A stretch of DNA of 64,000 bases from Riptortus pedestris (lineage: Eukaryota > Arthropoda > Insecta > Hemiptera > Alydidae). The stretch spans positions 1 to 64,000 of the forward strand of contig JADPXZ010000008.1 of NCBI GenBank assembly GCA_019009955.1, read 5' to 3'. The translations under genes and the position numbers were made by a program. This document shows, piece by piece, positions 20,753-32,810 of the stretch. The notes under the pieces are model-generated. The model was not told the origin of the DNA, searched no databases, and worked only from the letters and a program-made list of their open reading frames with translations. Position 1 is the first letter of the stretch. Each line of letters opens with the position of its first letter.

Positions 20753-21863
20753 TCCAGCAAGCAGAGGCTACTTAAACTAAGCAGGTTTCCTACATGCCGG
20801 TACAACACATTTGTACCAACAAATACTTCCTTATTTCTATGTAAAAAAAAAATAAACGGTTAATGAATGCTGAAAAAAGGAAAGCACGAATAACTCAGTC
20901 AATACTTGATTTACAAAAAAAAAAAATGCATAGAACACAACTGAAGCTCATCAGTAGTTTAACGAAATCGGTTCTATAACATTTTACGATCCCATTCATA
21001 ATAACGGAAACATGTTGAATTTTCGAATCCTCCCTCTCCCACTGCTCGAATATACCCCAACGTTTCCAGGTACTATTTCTGCCAATAACAAATATCATCT
21101 TTCGAGTTGATTAAAACGTCAAATATCGAGTATGGTATAGATCAAATAAACATTTTCGAGACAAGAACGTAAAATCTTAATTGATGACATCATCACACAA
21201 CAAATTTCCACTTATCTCGCATAATAAAGGTCGCTTGAAAACAATATTTGGTACATAAGTTGATGAACAAAATGGCTCATGGTTTAACAGGTTATTTTCA
21301 ATATAATATAAGTGGGAGTGCTAGTTTACTGACGGTCAAAAACAAAAAGAAATCATATATCATTCATGATAGAGAAAGTATTCATACAACAACGTTTATA
21401 GGTGATGAAATTTACAATAAGATACGTTTTATACAATTTTTCGGTCCGACATATAATATTATTTTCAAAATTCCATGAGTTTTTATAATTCTTCCCCTCT
21501 AAACCCGATTTCAGCCGTTAACGAACTTGATCTTTAGTTTTGCATGAAACGCTTATATATTGCGTTTGGTGACGATAAAACCATAATTGTGACCGCAGGG
21601 GAAGACATATATATATATAATTTTGAACGGACCTCATTTTCGTCATCTCATAGGTAGGGTCGATGGACAACGATAAGAAACCAATTTCTAAAACCCCGTC
21701 ATAGAGTGAAGACATATATATATATAATTTGCTGAACGGACCTCATTTTCGTCGTACGGGGAATCTCCTAGGTAGGGTCGATGGACAAATAAAGAAAAAT
21801 TTCTAAAACCCCGTCATGAGTACGACCTCAATTGCTGATTTCCCGTAAGGGGAATCTGCTAAA
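20753..21863 (+). mobile_element. HINE-like element, two-module copy with doubled 3' segment
   Basis: Starts TCCAGCAAGCAGAGGCTACT. Two diverged body modules follow in tandem (GGTTCTATAACATTTTACGA near 20960 and TTTTATACAATTTTTCGG near 21428), each with its own C-rich tract and AAATATCGAGT-like block. The 3' segment AACGGACCTCATTTTCGTC occurs twice (about 21624 and 21735), each preceded by GAAGACATATATATATA. It ends TTTCCCGTAAGGGGAATCTG then CTAAAA. Confidence 0.75.
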
Positions 21864-21934
21864 AGTGCATTGGGAGGGGGGGGACGAAAATACATTTCAA
21901 GTTGCGAATTATACGATTTTTATAAATGTTTATA

Positions 21935-23775
21935 TATTAACTCAGATACCTGCTTCGCCCGGGAATGATTTGAGGCTGGCTGGTGATGGTAGCTCAGATA
22001 CCTGGCATCGCCCGGGAATTGATTTGAGGCTGGCTGGTGTGAGGTTATTTTAGCAAAGGCTTACTTTGCAAAAAATTTTGACATTTACCCGTCGCAGTGT
22101 TGTGTTGCATTTGTTAAATAAAAAATATTTTTTTATGTAATCTTCACTGTCCTCCAAATATTTCCCGTCTCCTGTGCTGTTTTTTGAGGTGATAGATTTT
22201 ACTTTTAAGGGACAAAATATTAACGATTGACATTTACCGTCGCACTGGTTTTTTCCAGCTGAGTACCTGATGTTACAAATAGGAATGAATTGGGCATTTG
22301 AGCATAATCAAATTATTTTTACGCAAATTACTTAGCTCCACACATTGTTCCTGGAGAAATGTAAAAAAAAAAAAAAAAGTTAATCTAAATATAGTCTCCA
22401 AATAATCAACGTCTCTGTGCTTTGTGCATAGATGTCAGCTATTAAGGACAAATATTAACATGCACTTGAATTAATTTGTCGAAAAACTGAGGTTACCTGA
22501 TAGTTTCAATGGATAGACAATCGCGAATTGTTTTATTTCAGGCCTTTTCTACGCTTATAACCCCCACTCCCGTTCTAACCTAAACACATTTTTAATATAG
22601 CTTATAATCATGGAAGAATTAAAAAAAAGTTAATCTTATAACAACATAAACAACTTTTGTTATGTGCATGTTCTGTCGAAAAACAAATAGACTCGTTAGC
22701 GCCCAATAAAATAGTTGACACCCTGCTTTAGTTTATAGTGGTATATCTCGTATAATACATTTTAAAAGACAAAAATAAATATCACAAAAGGTTAATCACT
22801 AAAAATTTTCTATTTAAGGCATGCCTTATACCCCCACTCCCGTTCTAAACTTAAAAAGACTTTTAATATAGCTTGTAACTATTTGCCGAAAAACGAATTA
22901 GTAGAATTGACATACTCTATTTAAATTCAGGCCTTCTCCCTTACACCCGGTTCGCTAACCGTCCCAAGAAATGTTGGTATGGCTTATTATAATGAAAGCA
23001 TAGTGCTATTACACATACCTAGTTTTTATTTATTTCCGTGTGGGTAAATAGTTGACCTGTCCCAAGTTGTAAAATTGTATATCTACTTCCGCTATAGGTT
23101 TAGCGTTAAAATTATCTATAAATATCCCTTAAAGCCAAAGATTACTCTAAATAACAAAATAATAAGGATTTTGTTTGTTCATATTTGCCGAAAAAAGAAT
23201 AGAAACGATAGGGGAACGAATATTGCCCTATTTTAATTTCAGGCTTCCCTTATAACACCCCACACTCCTATTCGTTCCTAGAATGATAATGGTAATATAG
23301 CCGTAAAGCTAAGTTGGGTTAGTAGTAATATACATACGAAACCGAGTTGTATTTATTTCCGTTGGGGCTTTTCGTCCCAAAATAAAACCGTTCACTTCCG
23401 CTATAAGGTGAAAAGCGTATAAACAATACAAACAAACATGCACACGAAAGAAATAAAATGCAGTTATGGTGTCTATGACCATGTGAAAACGAAAGGTTAT
23501 CGTGAAAATTCGCGAAAAAATAATCAATGTACAGACAGAGGTTATATATATTAATATAAGCCTATATAAATAAGTTGGGGGAGTATAAGGTATATATATA
23601 CCAAGTTATCATATATAATTTGGTTCAGCCCGTATTTGCGATATATAAATAAAAACAAATTTATTAAACACCACATAAATAAGAAACAAGTGCAGTTATG
23701 GTGTTATGACATCGTGAAACGAAAAGTTAGCGTGAAAATTCGCGAAAAAATATTATATGTACAGACCAGAGTTTA
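21935..23775 (+). mobile_element. Family R repeat, degenerate copy with doubled head and tail
   Basis: The head (CTCAGATACCTG, then CCCGGGAAT) occurs at about 21941 and 21990. Diverged 297-bp units follow. The tail GAAAATTCGCGAAAAAATA, then GTACAGAC, occurs near 23505 and again near 23731. Many indels. Non-coding. Confidence 0.65.
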
Positions 23776-23811
23776 TATATTTATATATATATATATATTA
23801 TATATATATTA

Positions 23812-23996
23812 TTCGATCCGACTCCTTTTAAGGGAAATGATTTGAATTTTCGATTTTCTCTCCCTTTAAACCCCATCTCTATCTGGCCCGAATGAGCTCT
23901 TAATGATCGCGACCTTTAGTTTTACTAAGAAACACTTAAATATTGAATTTTTATTTTAATGAACAAAAAACGATTGCGACTACTAGATCGGTAGGA

Positions 23997-24054
<58 letters not shown>

Positions 24055-24120
24055 TTTGGACGGACCTCATTTTTGACATCTCCTTAATAGGTAGCTGATT
24101 TACCTTATAGCTGCTAAAAT
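23812..24120 (+). mobile_element. HINE-like 3' half
   Basis: From ATTCGATCCGACTCC through TTTAAACCCCATC and GATTGCGACTACTAG to a (TA)n tract (24003-24050), then a shortened 3' segment ending TAGCTGCTAAAAT. Part of the body is replaced by a TTTTAAGGGAAATG stretch. Confidence 0.65.
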
Positions 24121-24896
24121 ATAAATTTGAAATAGGCAGGTGCGTTAATGCTTTTCAAAACTTATTAAACTTACTTTAAATCCGTAGATGCAACAATAAT
24201 AAGTATTAAACATTTCTCTTTTCTTTTAAAACAAAAAAAAAATCTGCCTTTCAAATGGACAGGAAAATATAATATGGGTCGGACTTGAAAATTATTCATT
24301 AATATTTATCTTTCTTCCAATACGCTGCGAATAAAATCTCTACGCCATATTTGCATTTCCACGTTAATATATTATTCAAAAGGGGCATTGTTAATCTCTC
24401 CACTTGGAAATTCTTTAAAATTTATTTTGGTAATTAAATTTTGTATTCATTAAAAATCGTATTAATGTACAAAGTGCTCCGTGATAATAAATCTTGGAAT
24501 CTGATAAAACATTTGTGTGATAAATCTGACAGTTCAGAAGGAAAGTTAAAAGTTTAGTCTATAAAAAATAACTTCATCCTTCAAAAAGGGTGTTTGATAG
24601 TCCTTTTACTAGCGGGGTCTTCCCACGGGAAATATAAAAAAAAAAGTAAGTTCCGTTGAACGGAGTCAACCGATGTTATAATGTCATTATAAAAACGGTA
24701 GACTTTTAATTCGAATATTAATATAAAATAAGGGTTGTAATACGGAGGCAATGAAAAAAAAATTGCCAGTCAACTTCGAAGTTTTAAAAGAATGTCCGTA
24801 GTTGTTATAGCAGCACTTGCTTAGGATAAAAGTACTACCAATGGCTCTGTCACACAACAAGTGTCAGGATCGTGAAAAAGTATCATCTACTTCCAT
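24121..24896. other. AT-rich spacer, no gene seen
   Basis: No ORF, RNA gene or repeat recognised. Confidence 0.5.
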
Positions 24897-25018
24897 TTTA
24901 GCAGATTTCCCTTAAGGGAAATCAGCTATTGAGGTCGTACTTATGACGCGATTTTCAAAGTTTCTTCAAATGCCCATCGATGACGGAAATGAAGTCCGTT
25001 CAAAATTATATATATATA

Positions 25019-25730
25019 ATTGTGTTGACGTTTTCGACCAGGTTATATTTATATATGGTGTTGCTATTCTTTTTGGAGTTTTGGTCAATGTTGGAGAAAA
25101 AATCTTAGTTTATACCGATATTTCCAGAATTTTTATTTTCTCTTCTTCAGGGCTTTAAAATTACAGGTACGTCTTTATAATATTGACATTGTTATTAAAC
25201 TAGAGTGTAAAAGGGGGTGTTTTTTCTATTATTACTTACCAAGGCTAAAGATACTTAAAAACTATTACACATGATTATTGCACTTAGGACTAGGGTTATA
25301 GTAACCTACCTTGTTTTGTTTACTCAGCAGGGTCACAGCCTTATATTTGTATATCTATAGTATATTGTCTTTTGTTTGTTGAACTATATTATAATTATTA
25401 TACTGCAGTTGTTATATCATGTTAGAACTATTGTTATGTGTTATTACAATTATTGTCATATATTTTGTTAAAGCTATCTTCATGTTCGTGTTAAGACTAT
25501 TATGTTATTGCCACTTATATTATGTTACAACAGTTTTTGTTATGTACCATTACAAGTATTGTTATATTCATATGTTCTACCTAAGTTACTATTTTATTGT
25601 TATATTTATTATGATACAACAGCTATTTTTGTGTGTTATTACAATTATTGTTATATTTCATTAAAGCTATTCTTATGTTGTACCAAAGTTACTATATATT
25701 TTATCGAAGTATATTTAGTAGTTTATAACA
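25019..25730 (-). mobile_element. Penelope-like terminal unit, copy 1
   Basis: Contains TTGGAGTTTTGGTCAATGTT and, read on the minus strand, CCTGAAGAAGAGAAAATAAA followed by TTCTGGAAATATCGG. Related units are at 37340-37780 and 62230-62532. The CTGAAGA...GAAA spacing resembles a hammerhead core. 25380-25690 is very AT-rich with loosely repeated GTTATTACAATTATTGTTAT blocks, so the open frames there have no support as genes. Confidence 0.5.
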
Positions 25731-25731
25731 G

Positions 25732-25778
<47 letters not shown>

Positions 25779-25779
<1 letters not shown>

Positions 25780-26693
25780 CCTCTGTCTGTACATTGATTT
25801 TTTTCGCGAAATTTCACGAAAACTTTTTGTTTCACTTTTTATAGACACTATAACTGCATTTTGTTTCTTTGGTGTCAGTTTGTTTGTTACCTTTTCACGC
25901 ATAAACGGCTTAACCGAATTTTATGAAACTTGGTATGTATATTACTACTAACCTAACTTAGACTTTAGGCTATATTAATAGCCTCAGAGGCGAACAGAAG
26001 TGGGGGTTATAAGGGAAGGCAGAAATTAAAAATAGCGATATTTCGTTTCCTATTAGTTTTTCGCCAAATATGAACAGCACAAAAGTTGTTTACTTTGTTA
26101 TTTAGAGTAACTTTTGTTATAAACACTTTTTTTCGTATACCGAATTATAAACGAGATATACGCTAAAACCTATAGCGGAAGGGAACAATTTTATTTGGGA
26201 CAAAATACTCAACCGAAATAAATAAAACTCGGTATGTGTATTAGCACTAACGCTTTCATTATAACAAGCCATGCCAACAATTCTAGGGACGGGCAGGAGT
26301 GGGGGTTGTAAGGGAGGCCTGAATTTAAAAATAGCAGTATTTCGTTTTCTATTCGTTTTTCGGTAAATATGAACATAACAAAAGTTGTTTATTTTCTTAT
26401 TTAGAGTAACTTTTGTCATATTCATTTTTGTCTTTTAACAAATTATAAACGAGATATACACTATAAACTAATGCACAGGAGACGGGAAATATAAAAAATA
26501 TTGAGGAGAGGGAAGTCTTAAATAACAAATATGTAATTATATTATGAACAAATCCACAGCAACGACGGATATGAACCCTAAAGACTGTGACGGGGAAATG
26601 TCAAAATATTGTGGAAAGTAAAGACTTGCCAAAAAAATACCATCTTCATTCTAGCTCAAATGAATTCCCGGGCGAAGCCGGGTACCTTAGCTA

Positions 26694-26696
<3 letters not shown>
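25779..26696 (-). mobile_element. Family R repeat, reverse copy
   Basis: Tail first (CCTCTGTCTGTACATTG, CACGCATAAACGGC), then two tandem units with GGAGTGGGGGTTRTAAGGG, then a head GAATTCCCGGGCGAAGCCGG and GTACCTTAGCTAGT. It lies between TA tracts. More diverged than the 5941 and 16775 pair. Confidence 0.75.

Positions 26697-26764
<68 letters not shown>
26696..26764. repeat. (TA)n microsatellite
   Basis: About 34 uninterrupted TA units between the head of a family R copy and a HINE-like body remnant. Confidence 0.95.
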
Positions 26765-26768
<4 letters not shown>

Positions 26769-26912
26769 TGTATTTGTCTGTTAACGCTCTAGCCAACTGG
26801 AGCTTGCCGAATACACATTTCCATTGCAGTCCATTTATTATATTCCCTTTTCTGAAGAGTATATCATTCTCTACCACAAAGCAGTACACTCCAAACGAAT
26901 GACATAGTAAAT

Positions 26913-27176
26913 ATGTTTTGGTACTCATGGTTATGTGGTTTCTTGTTAAAATACTCCTTTTACATTGAATGGCTTGTTTTATATATACAAACTATAACTG
27001 TTATTAAAGTCATCATTACGATAATTAAGGTAAATAATTTCCTCTTGAAATTAAATGAAAGATTAGAGTCAATCATGGTAGTGATGGCATGCACTCAACG
27101 CAGAAATGAGTTTTTACGTTTATGCACAATAATTAAAAAAGATAAAGATTGCCCAAAGGATAAAATGAATTCTTAA
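26913..27176 (+). CDS. Hypothetical 87-codon ORF, weak
   Basis: Begins MFWYSWLCGFLLKYSFYI, a hydrophobic stretch. A second hydrophobic stretch (YIQTITVIKVIITII) is followed by NNFLLKLNERLESIMVV and a charged C-terminus with two cysteines. It lies in non-repeat sequence. The hydrophobic block followed by LLKLNERL loosely recalls insect gustatory receptors, but this is too weak to name it. No splice sites or upstream coding were established. It may be chance. Confidence 0.15.
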   Translation: MFWYSWLCGFLLKYSFYIEWLVLYIQTITVIKVIITIIKVNNFLLKLNERLESIMVVMACTQRRNEFLRLCTIIKKDKDCPKDKMNS

Positions 27177-27740
27177 AAAGAGAAATATCTGTTTATTTTT
27201 TGTAAAACGGCGACTTTTTTTTATTGGGTGGGTGGGGGGCTCTCTTCTTTCAAGTGTATAGGTCACTCAATTACCACTCGCGAGATCAATTTCTTCAAAA
27301 AGAGTCCCCCCTCGCAGGTAAAATAGCTTCTCAGATTGAGTTTCATCCCCGTAAAAGAATGAAGTGGCTCTTTGTAGGAGCATAAAGATTTATACGGCAC
27401 GAGAAGAGAGGGAAAAGGCTATAGTGCACATGTAAAAAAAGCTGATAAAAGAGCTAAATGTGAGAGCCTATGGGCTGCCGAGTGGCTAATCCCAAACTGG
27501 GCGATTATTTTTAGTAGCCTACTCGAATCCAGGGGAAGAGGCCCTTCAACAACCCCTGATCCACTTTACGCTAATACCGCCGACTTACGTTGTTATACAC
27601 CTTAAACCTAAATGTAACATTTAATTGTAAAACTGGCATCTTTATATTTTGCACTCCTATAAAAATCTTTTATTCATAACTAACTTTCAACCCCTTCTTT
27701 GACTTGTTGAACTAATGTGGTTGCTGGTATAAATAAACAG
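27177..27740. other. Spacer, no gene seen
   Basis: A stretch at about 27470-27540 (GGGCTGCCGAGTGGCTAAT and CTCGAATCCAGGGG) weakly recalls tRNA A and B boxes and could be an old tRNA-derived SINE head, but no cloverleaf forms. Nothing else recognised. Confidence 0.4.
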
Positions 27741-27805
27741 TCGGTCACGAAGGGGCTGCGTAAACTAAGCCCATTTCTCAGTAGTTGGTACATTACGCAT
27801 TTATG
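27741..27805 (+). mobile_element. HINE-like 5' end only
   Basis: TCGGTCACGAAGGGGCTGCG, then TAAACTAAGCCCATTTCTCA. Only about 65 bp of the family is present before unrelated sequence. Confidence 0.65.
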
Positions 27806-27948
27806 ATCTCAACTCATCATCTATTCTCTATTTCTCCCATAGATAAAAGACTATGTAAACAGGAACTGAAACACATGCTGCATATGAGATATTTAATAGA
27901 TGTGAAAGGAATGCTAGAATTAAAAAGTGTTAAATAAGGGTACTCTCT

Positions 27949-28534
27949 CACAGACAACACAAACGTTTTTACATATACTTTATTACTGCACAACATGTAG
28001 TCAAAATAGATCAAATTTAATAATGAACATAATTTTAAAAGGAGGTAATTGGCCAGAACCACCTCATATTATATTTAACAAATATAATAAAGAATTTATA
28101 AAGTTTATCAAAAGTATAGATATGGATGTAGCAAAAATTCATTAGAATGTGAAGTTGATTGTGAGGAATGGTAATTATAATTCAATATATTTACCTTACA
28201 TAGACTCGCAAATTAAACATCGTTGAGTTTAAGTTTAATTTTAATTGACATGCTTTTGTTCTTATTGTATTTATTTATTTACTTTTCATTTCATTTATTA
28301 ATTCTGTTTGTAATTACCATACTTATTTTAACATTGTATTTTATTTTTTATATTTATTTATTTTTTTTCATTTTTTTTTAATTTTTATTTTATTTCTTGA
28401 AAACTATGATGTATTTAAACATAATAATACATGTAATATGCCATGTGGCAATGGAACATGTATTCGAATAAATAACTCCTCACAGGGTTACTATGAGAAG
28501 AAAAAAAAAAAAAAAAAAAAAAAGAAAAAAAAAA
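27949..28534 (+). mobile_element. 5'-truncated LINE insertion with poly(A)
   Basis: Ends in an A-rich tail (28500-28534). Target duplication GGGTACTCTCT lies at 27938-27948 and 28535-28545. It carries the end of an ORF and an AT-rich 3' UTR of about 350 bp. A different family from the Jockey copies. Confidence 0.85.
27950..28144 (+). pseudogene. Non-LTR retrotransposon ORF, C-terminal end
   Basis: The frame ends HILYYCTTCSQNRSNLIMN, IILKGGNWPEPPHIIFNKY and NKEFIKFIKSIDMDVAKIH. The N(R)xxLI...W(P)...FI(K)FI(K)xI pattern is usual at the C-terminus of I/Jockey-superfamily ORF2 proteins with an RNase H-proximal tail. Only about 65 codons remain. Confidence 0.6.
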
Positions 28535-28545
28535 GGGTACTCTCT

Positions 28546-28948
28546 GTCACAATTTCTTTACAATACGCTCATTTAAGAGGATATTGAGATAATGAAAGAA
28601 TCAACCAAAGGTTTAAAGATTAACCCTAAATCCGTTCATGTCATCACATTTTCAGATGAAATCGCACTGATCAATTCAGTGAGACGGCCGAAGTGGAGAT
28701 AATGGAATGCAGTCCTAAAGGACGCCCTAGATCAGTCTAAACCCAAGATAAATTCACAAACAAATGTATTCGTAGTTGAAGGGAAAGAAAGCCAAGGAAA
28801 TATAATTGTTTGAATTGGAATCATTATACATGAAAAACTGATGTCTTGTTATCTATGGTGCATCATCACTGAAGACAATGATAGCAGAGCTGAAGTCGAT
28901 AGAAGAATAGCCATATCTAGACAAATTTTCCACAGCAAAAAAAAAGGT
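28546..28948. other. Spacer, no gene seen
   Basis: No ORF, RNA gene or repeat recognised. Confidence 0.45.
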
Positions 28949-29757
28949 CCATGACTCAGGGGCTGCGGAAACTAAGCAGATTTCCATCGTGAAGTTGAAC
29001 AATAGGTAAATCTATATAGTGGTAGCACAATAGCACAGTCAATGCCAAGTGAATAAATACAAACAATAATAAGAAACCTCCCGACGGAAGCGGAAGAAAA
29101 ACAATTACTGAAATATATTAGAATATAACATTAATTTTATTGATAACTATTTGCTATATCTAGCAGGATAATTTATAATGGATCAGAATAATTTTTATCT
29201 CATTCAATCAAGTTTTAGTAGTCCAAGAACCTAATACGGGTGGGCACCATTACATATTTGCATGTATGTCGTATAATGAAGGTCTCTTGAAAATAATATT
29301 TGTAATTTAATCTTCGAATAATGTGTTTTATGATATAAAAGAGTATTGTTTATGTAACATAAGTAGAAGTGGGAATTTGCTAAAGGCTGAAAACTAAAAA
29401 ATGCAAATATCTCGATCATTTAATTAGCAATAAGATTGATTCTATACAATTTTTCGATCCAACGTATAGTAACGGAGATATTTCGAAATTCCCCCCTCTC
29501 AACTGCCCGGTTTCAGCCATTAACGAACTTGATCTTTCTTTTTACATAAAACGTTTAAATATGGAGTTTGGTAACGATCAAACAAAAATTGCGACCGCTA
29601 GAGTGTCTCAACAGACAAATATAAATATATATATACTTATAAAGTTGTTAGAACGTACCTCATTTTTGTAAACTCCTGGGTAGAGGATTCGATGGACATT
29701 TGAAGGAAAGTTTTTTATTTTGAAAGAATCATATCAGTGAGAACGACCTCAATTACA
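28949..29757 (+). mobile_element. HINE-like element, long subfamily, terminal palindrome lost
   Basis: 5' end TCCATGACTCAGGGGCTGCG. The long 5' segment carries AACAATTACTGAAATATATT, GCTATATCTAGCAGG and ATATTTGCATGTATGTCG, then one body module, a very short TA tract (about 29621-29635) and a 3' segment ending at CGACCTCAATTAC without the palindrome. Confidence 0.75.
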
Positions 29758-29989
29758 AATAAGAATGTTTTAAACTAATAAAGCATATCATTGTATGGTT
29801 CCTAAAAAATTGCCAAGTGATTCGTTTAGAGTACACTACTTTAAGCTAGCAAAAATTGGCTACTTCACAAAAGGGAATATAATACTTTCCAAATAATGAA
29901 AATGTGGGAAGTTGAACTGAAAAAAATAATCTTGTGTAAGGTCCGCTAAAGAAGGGCAAGTTATAAAAGAAAATAACTATAAACAAGGC

Positions 29990-30220
29990 CATTGGTAGAA
30001 ATGGGAGAGTGAATCGTCTTTGCCATATCATAAGGCACAACGACTTCATCACAAATATATTTGAAGATAAGGTAAATGGACATAGGTGGAGGGAGGCCTA
30101 GAAAATCATTTTTTCGAGGCAACAAACATCTTATGGATTTTGGTGGGTTTACTAATATCAAAACATTAGCTTTCAAAAGAATACAATGGTAGCAATTAAA
30201 AGGCGTAGCATTTAAAACAT
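29990..30220 (+). pseudogene. LINE ORF C-terminal fragment (GRPRKS type)
   Basis: Reads RHNDFI-like residues, then GGGRPRKSFFRGNKHLMDFG, then FTNIKTLAFKRIQW, a stop, and QLKGVAFKT. The pattern HILRHxxFIxxIxEG...GRGRPRxSF...M...R..W ends many non-LTR ORF2 proteins. A second, diverged copy is at 62648-62875. One frameshift and one stop. Confidence 0.65.
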
Positions 30221-30614
30221 GATGAGATATTTAGTGACTGTCATACTTGAAGTGGAAATTTGATGTTTATTTCAATATAACACGCTTCAATCTTGGCTAT
30301 AAAATATATAGTATATGTGTGCATAAATGAAAATAATAATTACTGGCAGTTATAGAGCGGGCTAGGTACAAAGACACCCTCCAGTAACTCTCGCAACTGT
30401 TTAATTACTAATTAGTTGAAGGCACTTTCCGACATCGAAACTACCAAGAACTACATAGTTACGAACCAGTGAACAGTAAATGTATACAGAGTTTCATCTC
30501 CATTCAATCTCAACGAGCCGTTGTATTAAAAATGTAAATTAACTTTATTTATAAAATAGAAAATAAAACTTAATTTGGACGTTTAATATATCAATGTGTC
30601 TAATTTAAGTTAGT
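30221..30614. other. Spacer, no gene seen
   Basis: AT-rich, no feature recognised. Confidence 0.45.
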
Positions 30615-30741
30615 AATATCGGCCGGTTTCCCTGATGATAAGGAAAATCAGCTAATGAGGTCGTACTTATGACGCGATTTTCGAAAATTTCCATCGATCC
30701 TACCCCGGAGATGACGGAAATGAATGACCCCGTTCAAAATA

Positions 30742-30788
<47 letters not shown>

Positions 30789-31385
30789 GTTAACGCTCTA
30801 GATATTTTTGTTTGATCATTGCCAAAACTCGATATTTAAGCTTTTCTGTAAAAAGAATGATCAAGTTTGTTATTGGCTGAATTCGGACCAAAAATTAAAT
30901 GTACTATAAATATTGTTATATAGAATTATTCTCTATCTTGTATATTTAACGAGATATTTGCATTTTTCAGTTTTCAACCTTTAGCAAACCCCCACATCTA
31001 CTCATGGCATATTAATAATGAGCTCTTATATCATGAACCACTTCATTCGAAGCTTAAATAGCAAATATTGTTTTCAAAAGACATTTATTATACGAGATAC
31101 ATGCAAATATGTTCTACTGATGCACCCCCCCCCATCCAGTCTGTGTTCTAGGTCTACTAAAATTTGAGTGATTGAGATAAAAATTATTCTGATTCATTAT
31201 AAATGACTGTACTAGATATAGTAAATAGCTTTCAATAAAATTAATATGTTATATTCAGATATACTTCAGTAATTATTTTTATTTATCTGTTTAGGTCTGA
31301 GAAGGTGGCAGACGTGTTTATTTACAACTGAGACGTTTTCCGTTGGGAGGTTATTAAAATTGGATGAAGAACTTTCATTCATCAA
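30615..31385 (-). mobile_element. HINE-like element, long subfamily, 5' end missing
   Basis: Reverse copy. Degraded palindrome TTTCCCTGATGATAAGGAAA, 3' segment, (TA)n (30748-30784), body, then the long 5' segment (TACTAAAATTTGAGTGATTG, GTCTGAGAAGGTGGCAGAC). It breaks off where a forward copy starts at about 31386. The two are joined in opposite orientation, so 5'-type regions meet. Confidence 0.7.
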
Positions 31386-31420
31386 CTGATTTCAGTCATC
31401 AACAAACTTGATTTTTTCGC

Positions 31421-31508
31421 AGAGAGAAAAAGACGTCCAATTCTTCACAAATTTTTATGTTAGTGCTGAAATAAAAATTTGTGAAGAATTGGACGTATTT
31501 TTCTCTCT
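31421..31508. repeat. Near-perfect hairpin, 38-bp arms, 12-nt loop
   Basis: Arms 31421-31458 and 31471-31508 are complementary at 37 of 38 positions. The left arm starts AGAGAGAAAAAGACGTCCAA and the loop is GTTAGTGCTGAA. No other HINE-like copy has it. It could be transcribed as a pre-miRNA-sized hairpin or be a recent templated inversion. Confidence 0.95.
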
Positions 31509-31642
31509 CCAAGTATATATTCTTTACTTCCAACACACTGCTGTGGAAATTGATTTTTATTTTTATGTAGAATGTTTAAATACCGAGTTTTGTAACGATC
31601 AACAAATAATAATTGCTGACCGTTGGAGTATATATATATATA

Positions 31643-31797
31643 GCTTTTCCAGGTCTATTTAAACTTTTTCCAATCAATTTGGACTATTTCCAAACCAAAT
31701 TCAACCTTTTCGAAAACAATTAAACCTTTTCCAAAAAAAATTAGACTTTTTCCAAATCAAATTCAACCTTTTCCAAATCAATTTTAACTCTCACTTT
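31643..31797 (+). repeat. Left TIR with tandem subunits
   Basis: A perfect-looking outer end, then about six TTTTCCAAA-containing units spaced 20-24 bp apart. Repeated units in TIRs usually serve as multiple transposase binding sites; that role is inferred here. Confidence 0.85.
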
Positions 31798-32118
31798 AAA
31801 TTCCTTACTAAGATCTTTCTAAACATTACATGAATTCTGGTGTGTAGAATAATAATGCACATTCATTTTATAGGTATATTTTATTTAAAGTTTGAAAATA
31901 AAGAACAACGGTTTAATTAAACTTCAGTAGTAATATTAATAGTTAAATTGTAAATAATAACATTATAAAGAAATTAATTAGTAGTCGTATAAATAGTACA
32001 ATAATAGTATAAAAAGTAATAAATGGAATAGTGAAAAAAAAACAATATTGAATAAGTATGTAAATAAAGTGTTAAAGAGGTATGTATATGTATGTAAAAA
32101 ATAGAAAAAATAATAAAC

Positions 32119-32796
32119 TTAATGCAAAGAGTCGCCGGAGGTTGCTTTAGGAAGTTGGAGCAGGATATCCATTAACCAGTTGGTACAATCAGTGGCCGTG
32201 ATGGAAGAAATACTATTCTCTATAACCTCAACCAGAATGTGTTCTCCGGCTTCGCTCAGAACATTTCTAGCCCCAAGTTTTATTTTGGAAAACGCTTTCT
32301 CTGCTGGATTTAACATAGAAGAATAAGGAGGTAGGTACTTCGCTACAAGATTAAGCTCCTCCAAAGCTTCTTTTACTTGTTCAGCTCGATGAGTTCGTGC
32401 GTTGTTCATGATCAAATAGTATTGGTCTGAATCGTTAAGCTTCTCATGGAGTTCTGTTAAGAATTCTGTAAACCTCAGAGCATTGCAGTTTCCAGCTGCT
32501 ATTATTTTAAAATGTATTATCTTCTGACTATTTAAAACTAATACAAGAGTGACATTCCTTCCTCTTATTGTCGGAACATTTAACACAGCACGATTCCCCT
32601 TTTTTGACCTAGCTTGGCTTCTACGAAGGTGGAGATTGAAACCAGATTCGTCGATGAATATCATCTTTTCTCTTTCTGTTGGTGCCCACCCATTGAATCC
32701 AATAGCATATTCTTTACGTTTATTTTTAGTTTCTATGGAATTCATTCGATCTACTTCCTTATATGCTTTTTTTAACGTGATTCGAAGTGTTCTCAA
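32119..32796 (-). pseudogene. Tc1/mariner transposase, catalytic half
   Basis: About 225 residues with the DDE core: MIFIDESGFNLHLRRSQARS (first Asp in IDE), YYLIMNNARTHRAEQV and LPPYSSMLNPAEKAFSKIK. The second catalytic residue, normally Asp in MDNARTH, is Asn here (AAC instead of GAC, a single G-to-A change). The Glu follows at the 34-residue spacing, so the ancestral signature was DD34E. The frame is otherwise open to the stop at 32119. The apparent start is TTG, not a real initiator; the frame continues upstream in an A-rich stretch joining the N-terminal half. Inactive as it stands. Confidence 0.9.
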
Positions 32797-32810
32797 TCCA
32801 TTAATTTTTT

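Larger units (their letters stand above)
24897..26795 (-). mobile_element. HINE-like element split at its TA tract by two other repeats
   Basis: Reverse 3' segment 24897-25018 (TTTTAGCAGATTTCCCTTAA to GTCCGTTCAAAATTATAT). The opposite flank is TTTGTCTGTTAACGCTCTAG at about 26768-26788. Between them are a Penelope-like 3' unit (25019-25730), TA tracts and a reverse family R copy (25779-26696). Little of the HINE-like body follows. Confidence 0.6.

Noticed and set aside
25419..25951. Overlapping frames of 81 and 149 codons
   Set aside because: They run through AT-rich low-complexity sequence, a TA tract and the family R tail. No protein family fits.
27465..27540. Possible tRNA gene or SINE head
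   Set aside because: Only weak A/B-box resemblance; no acceptor, anticodon or T stem can be formed.
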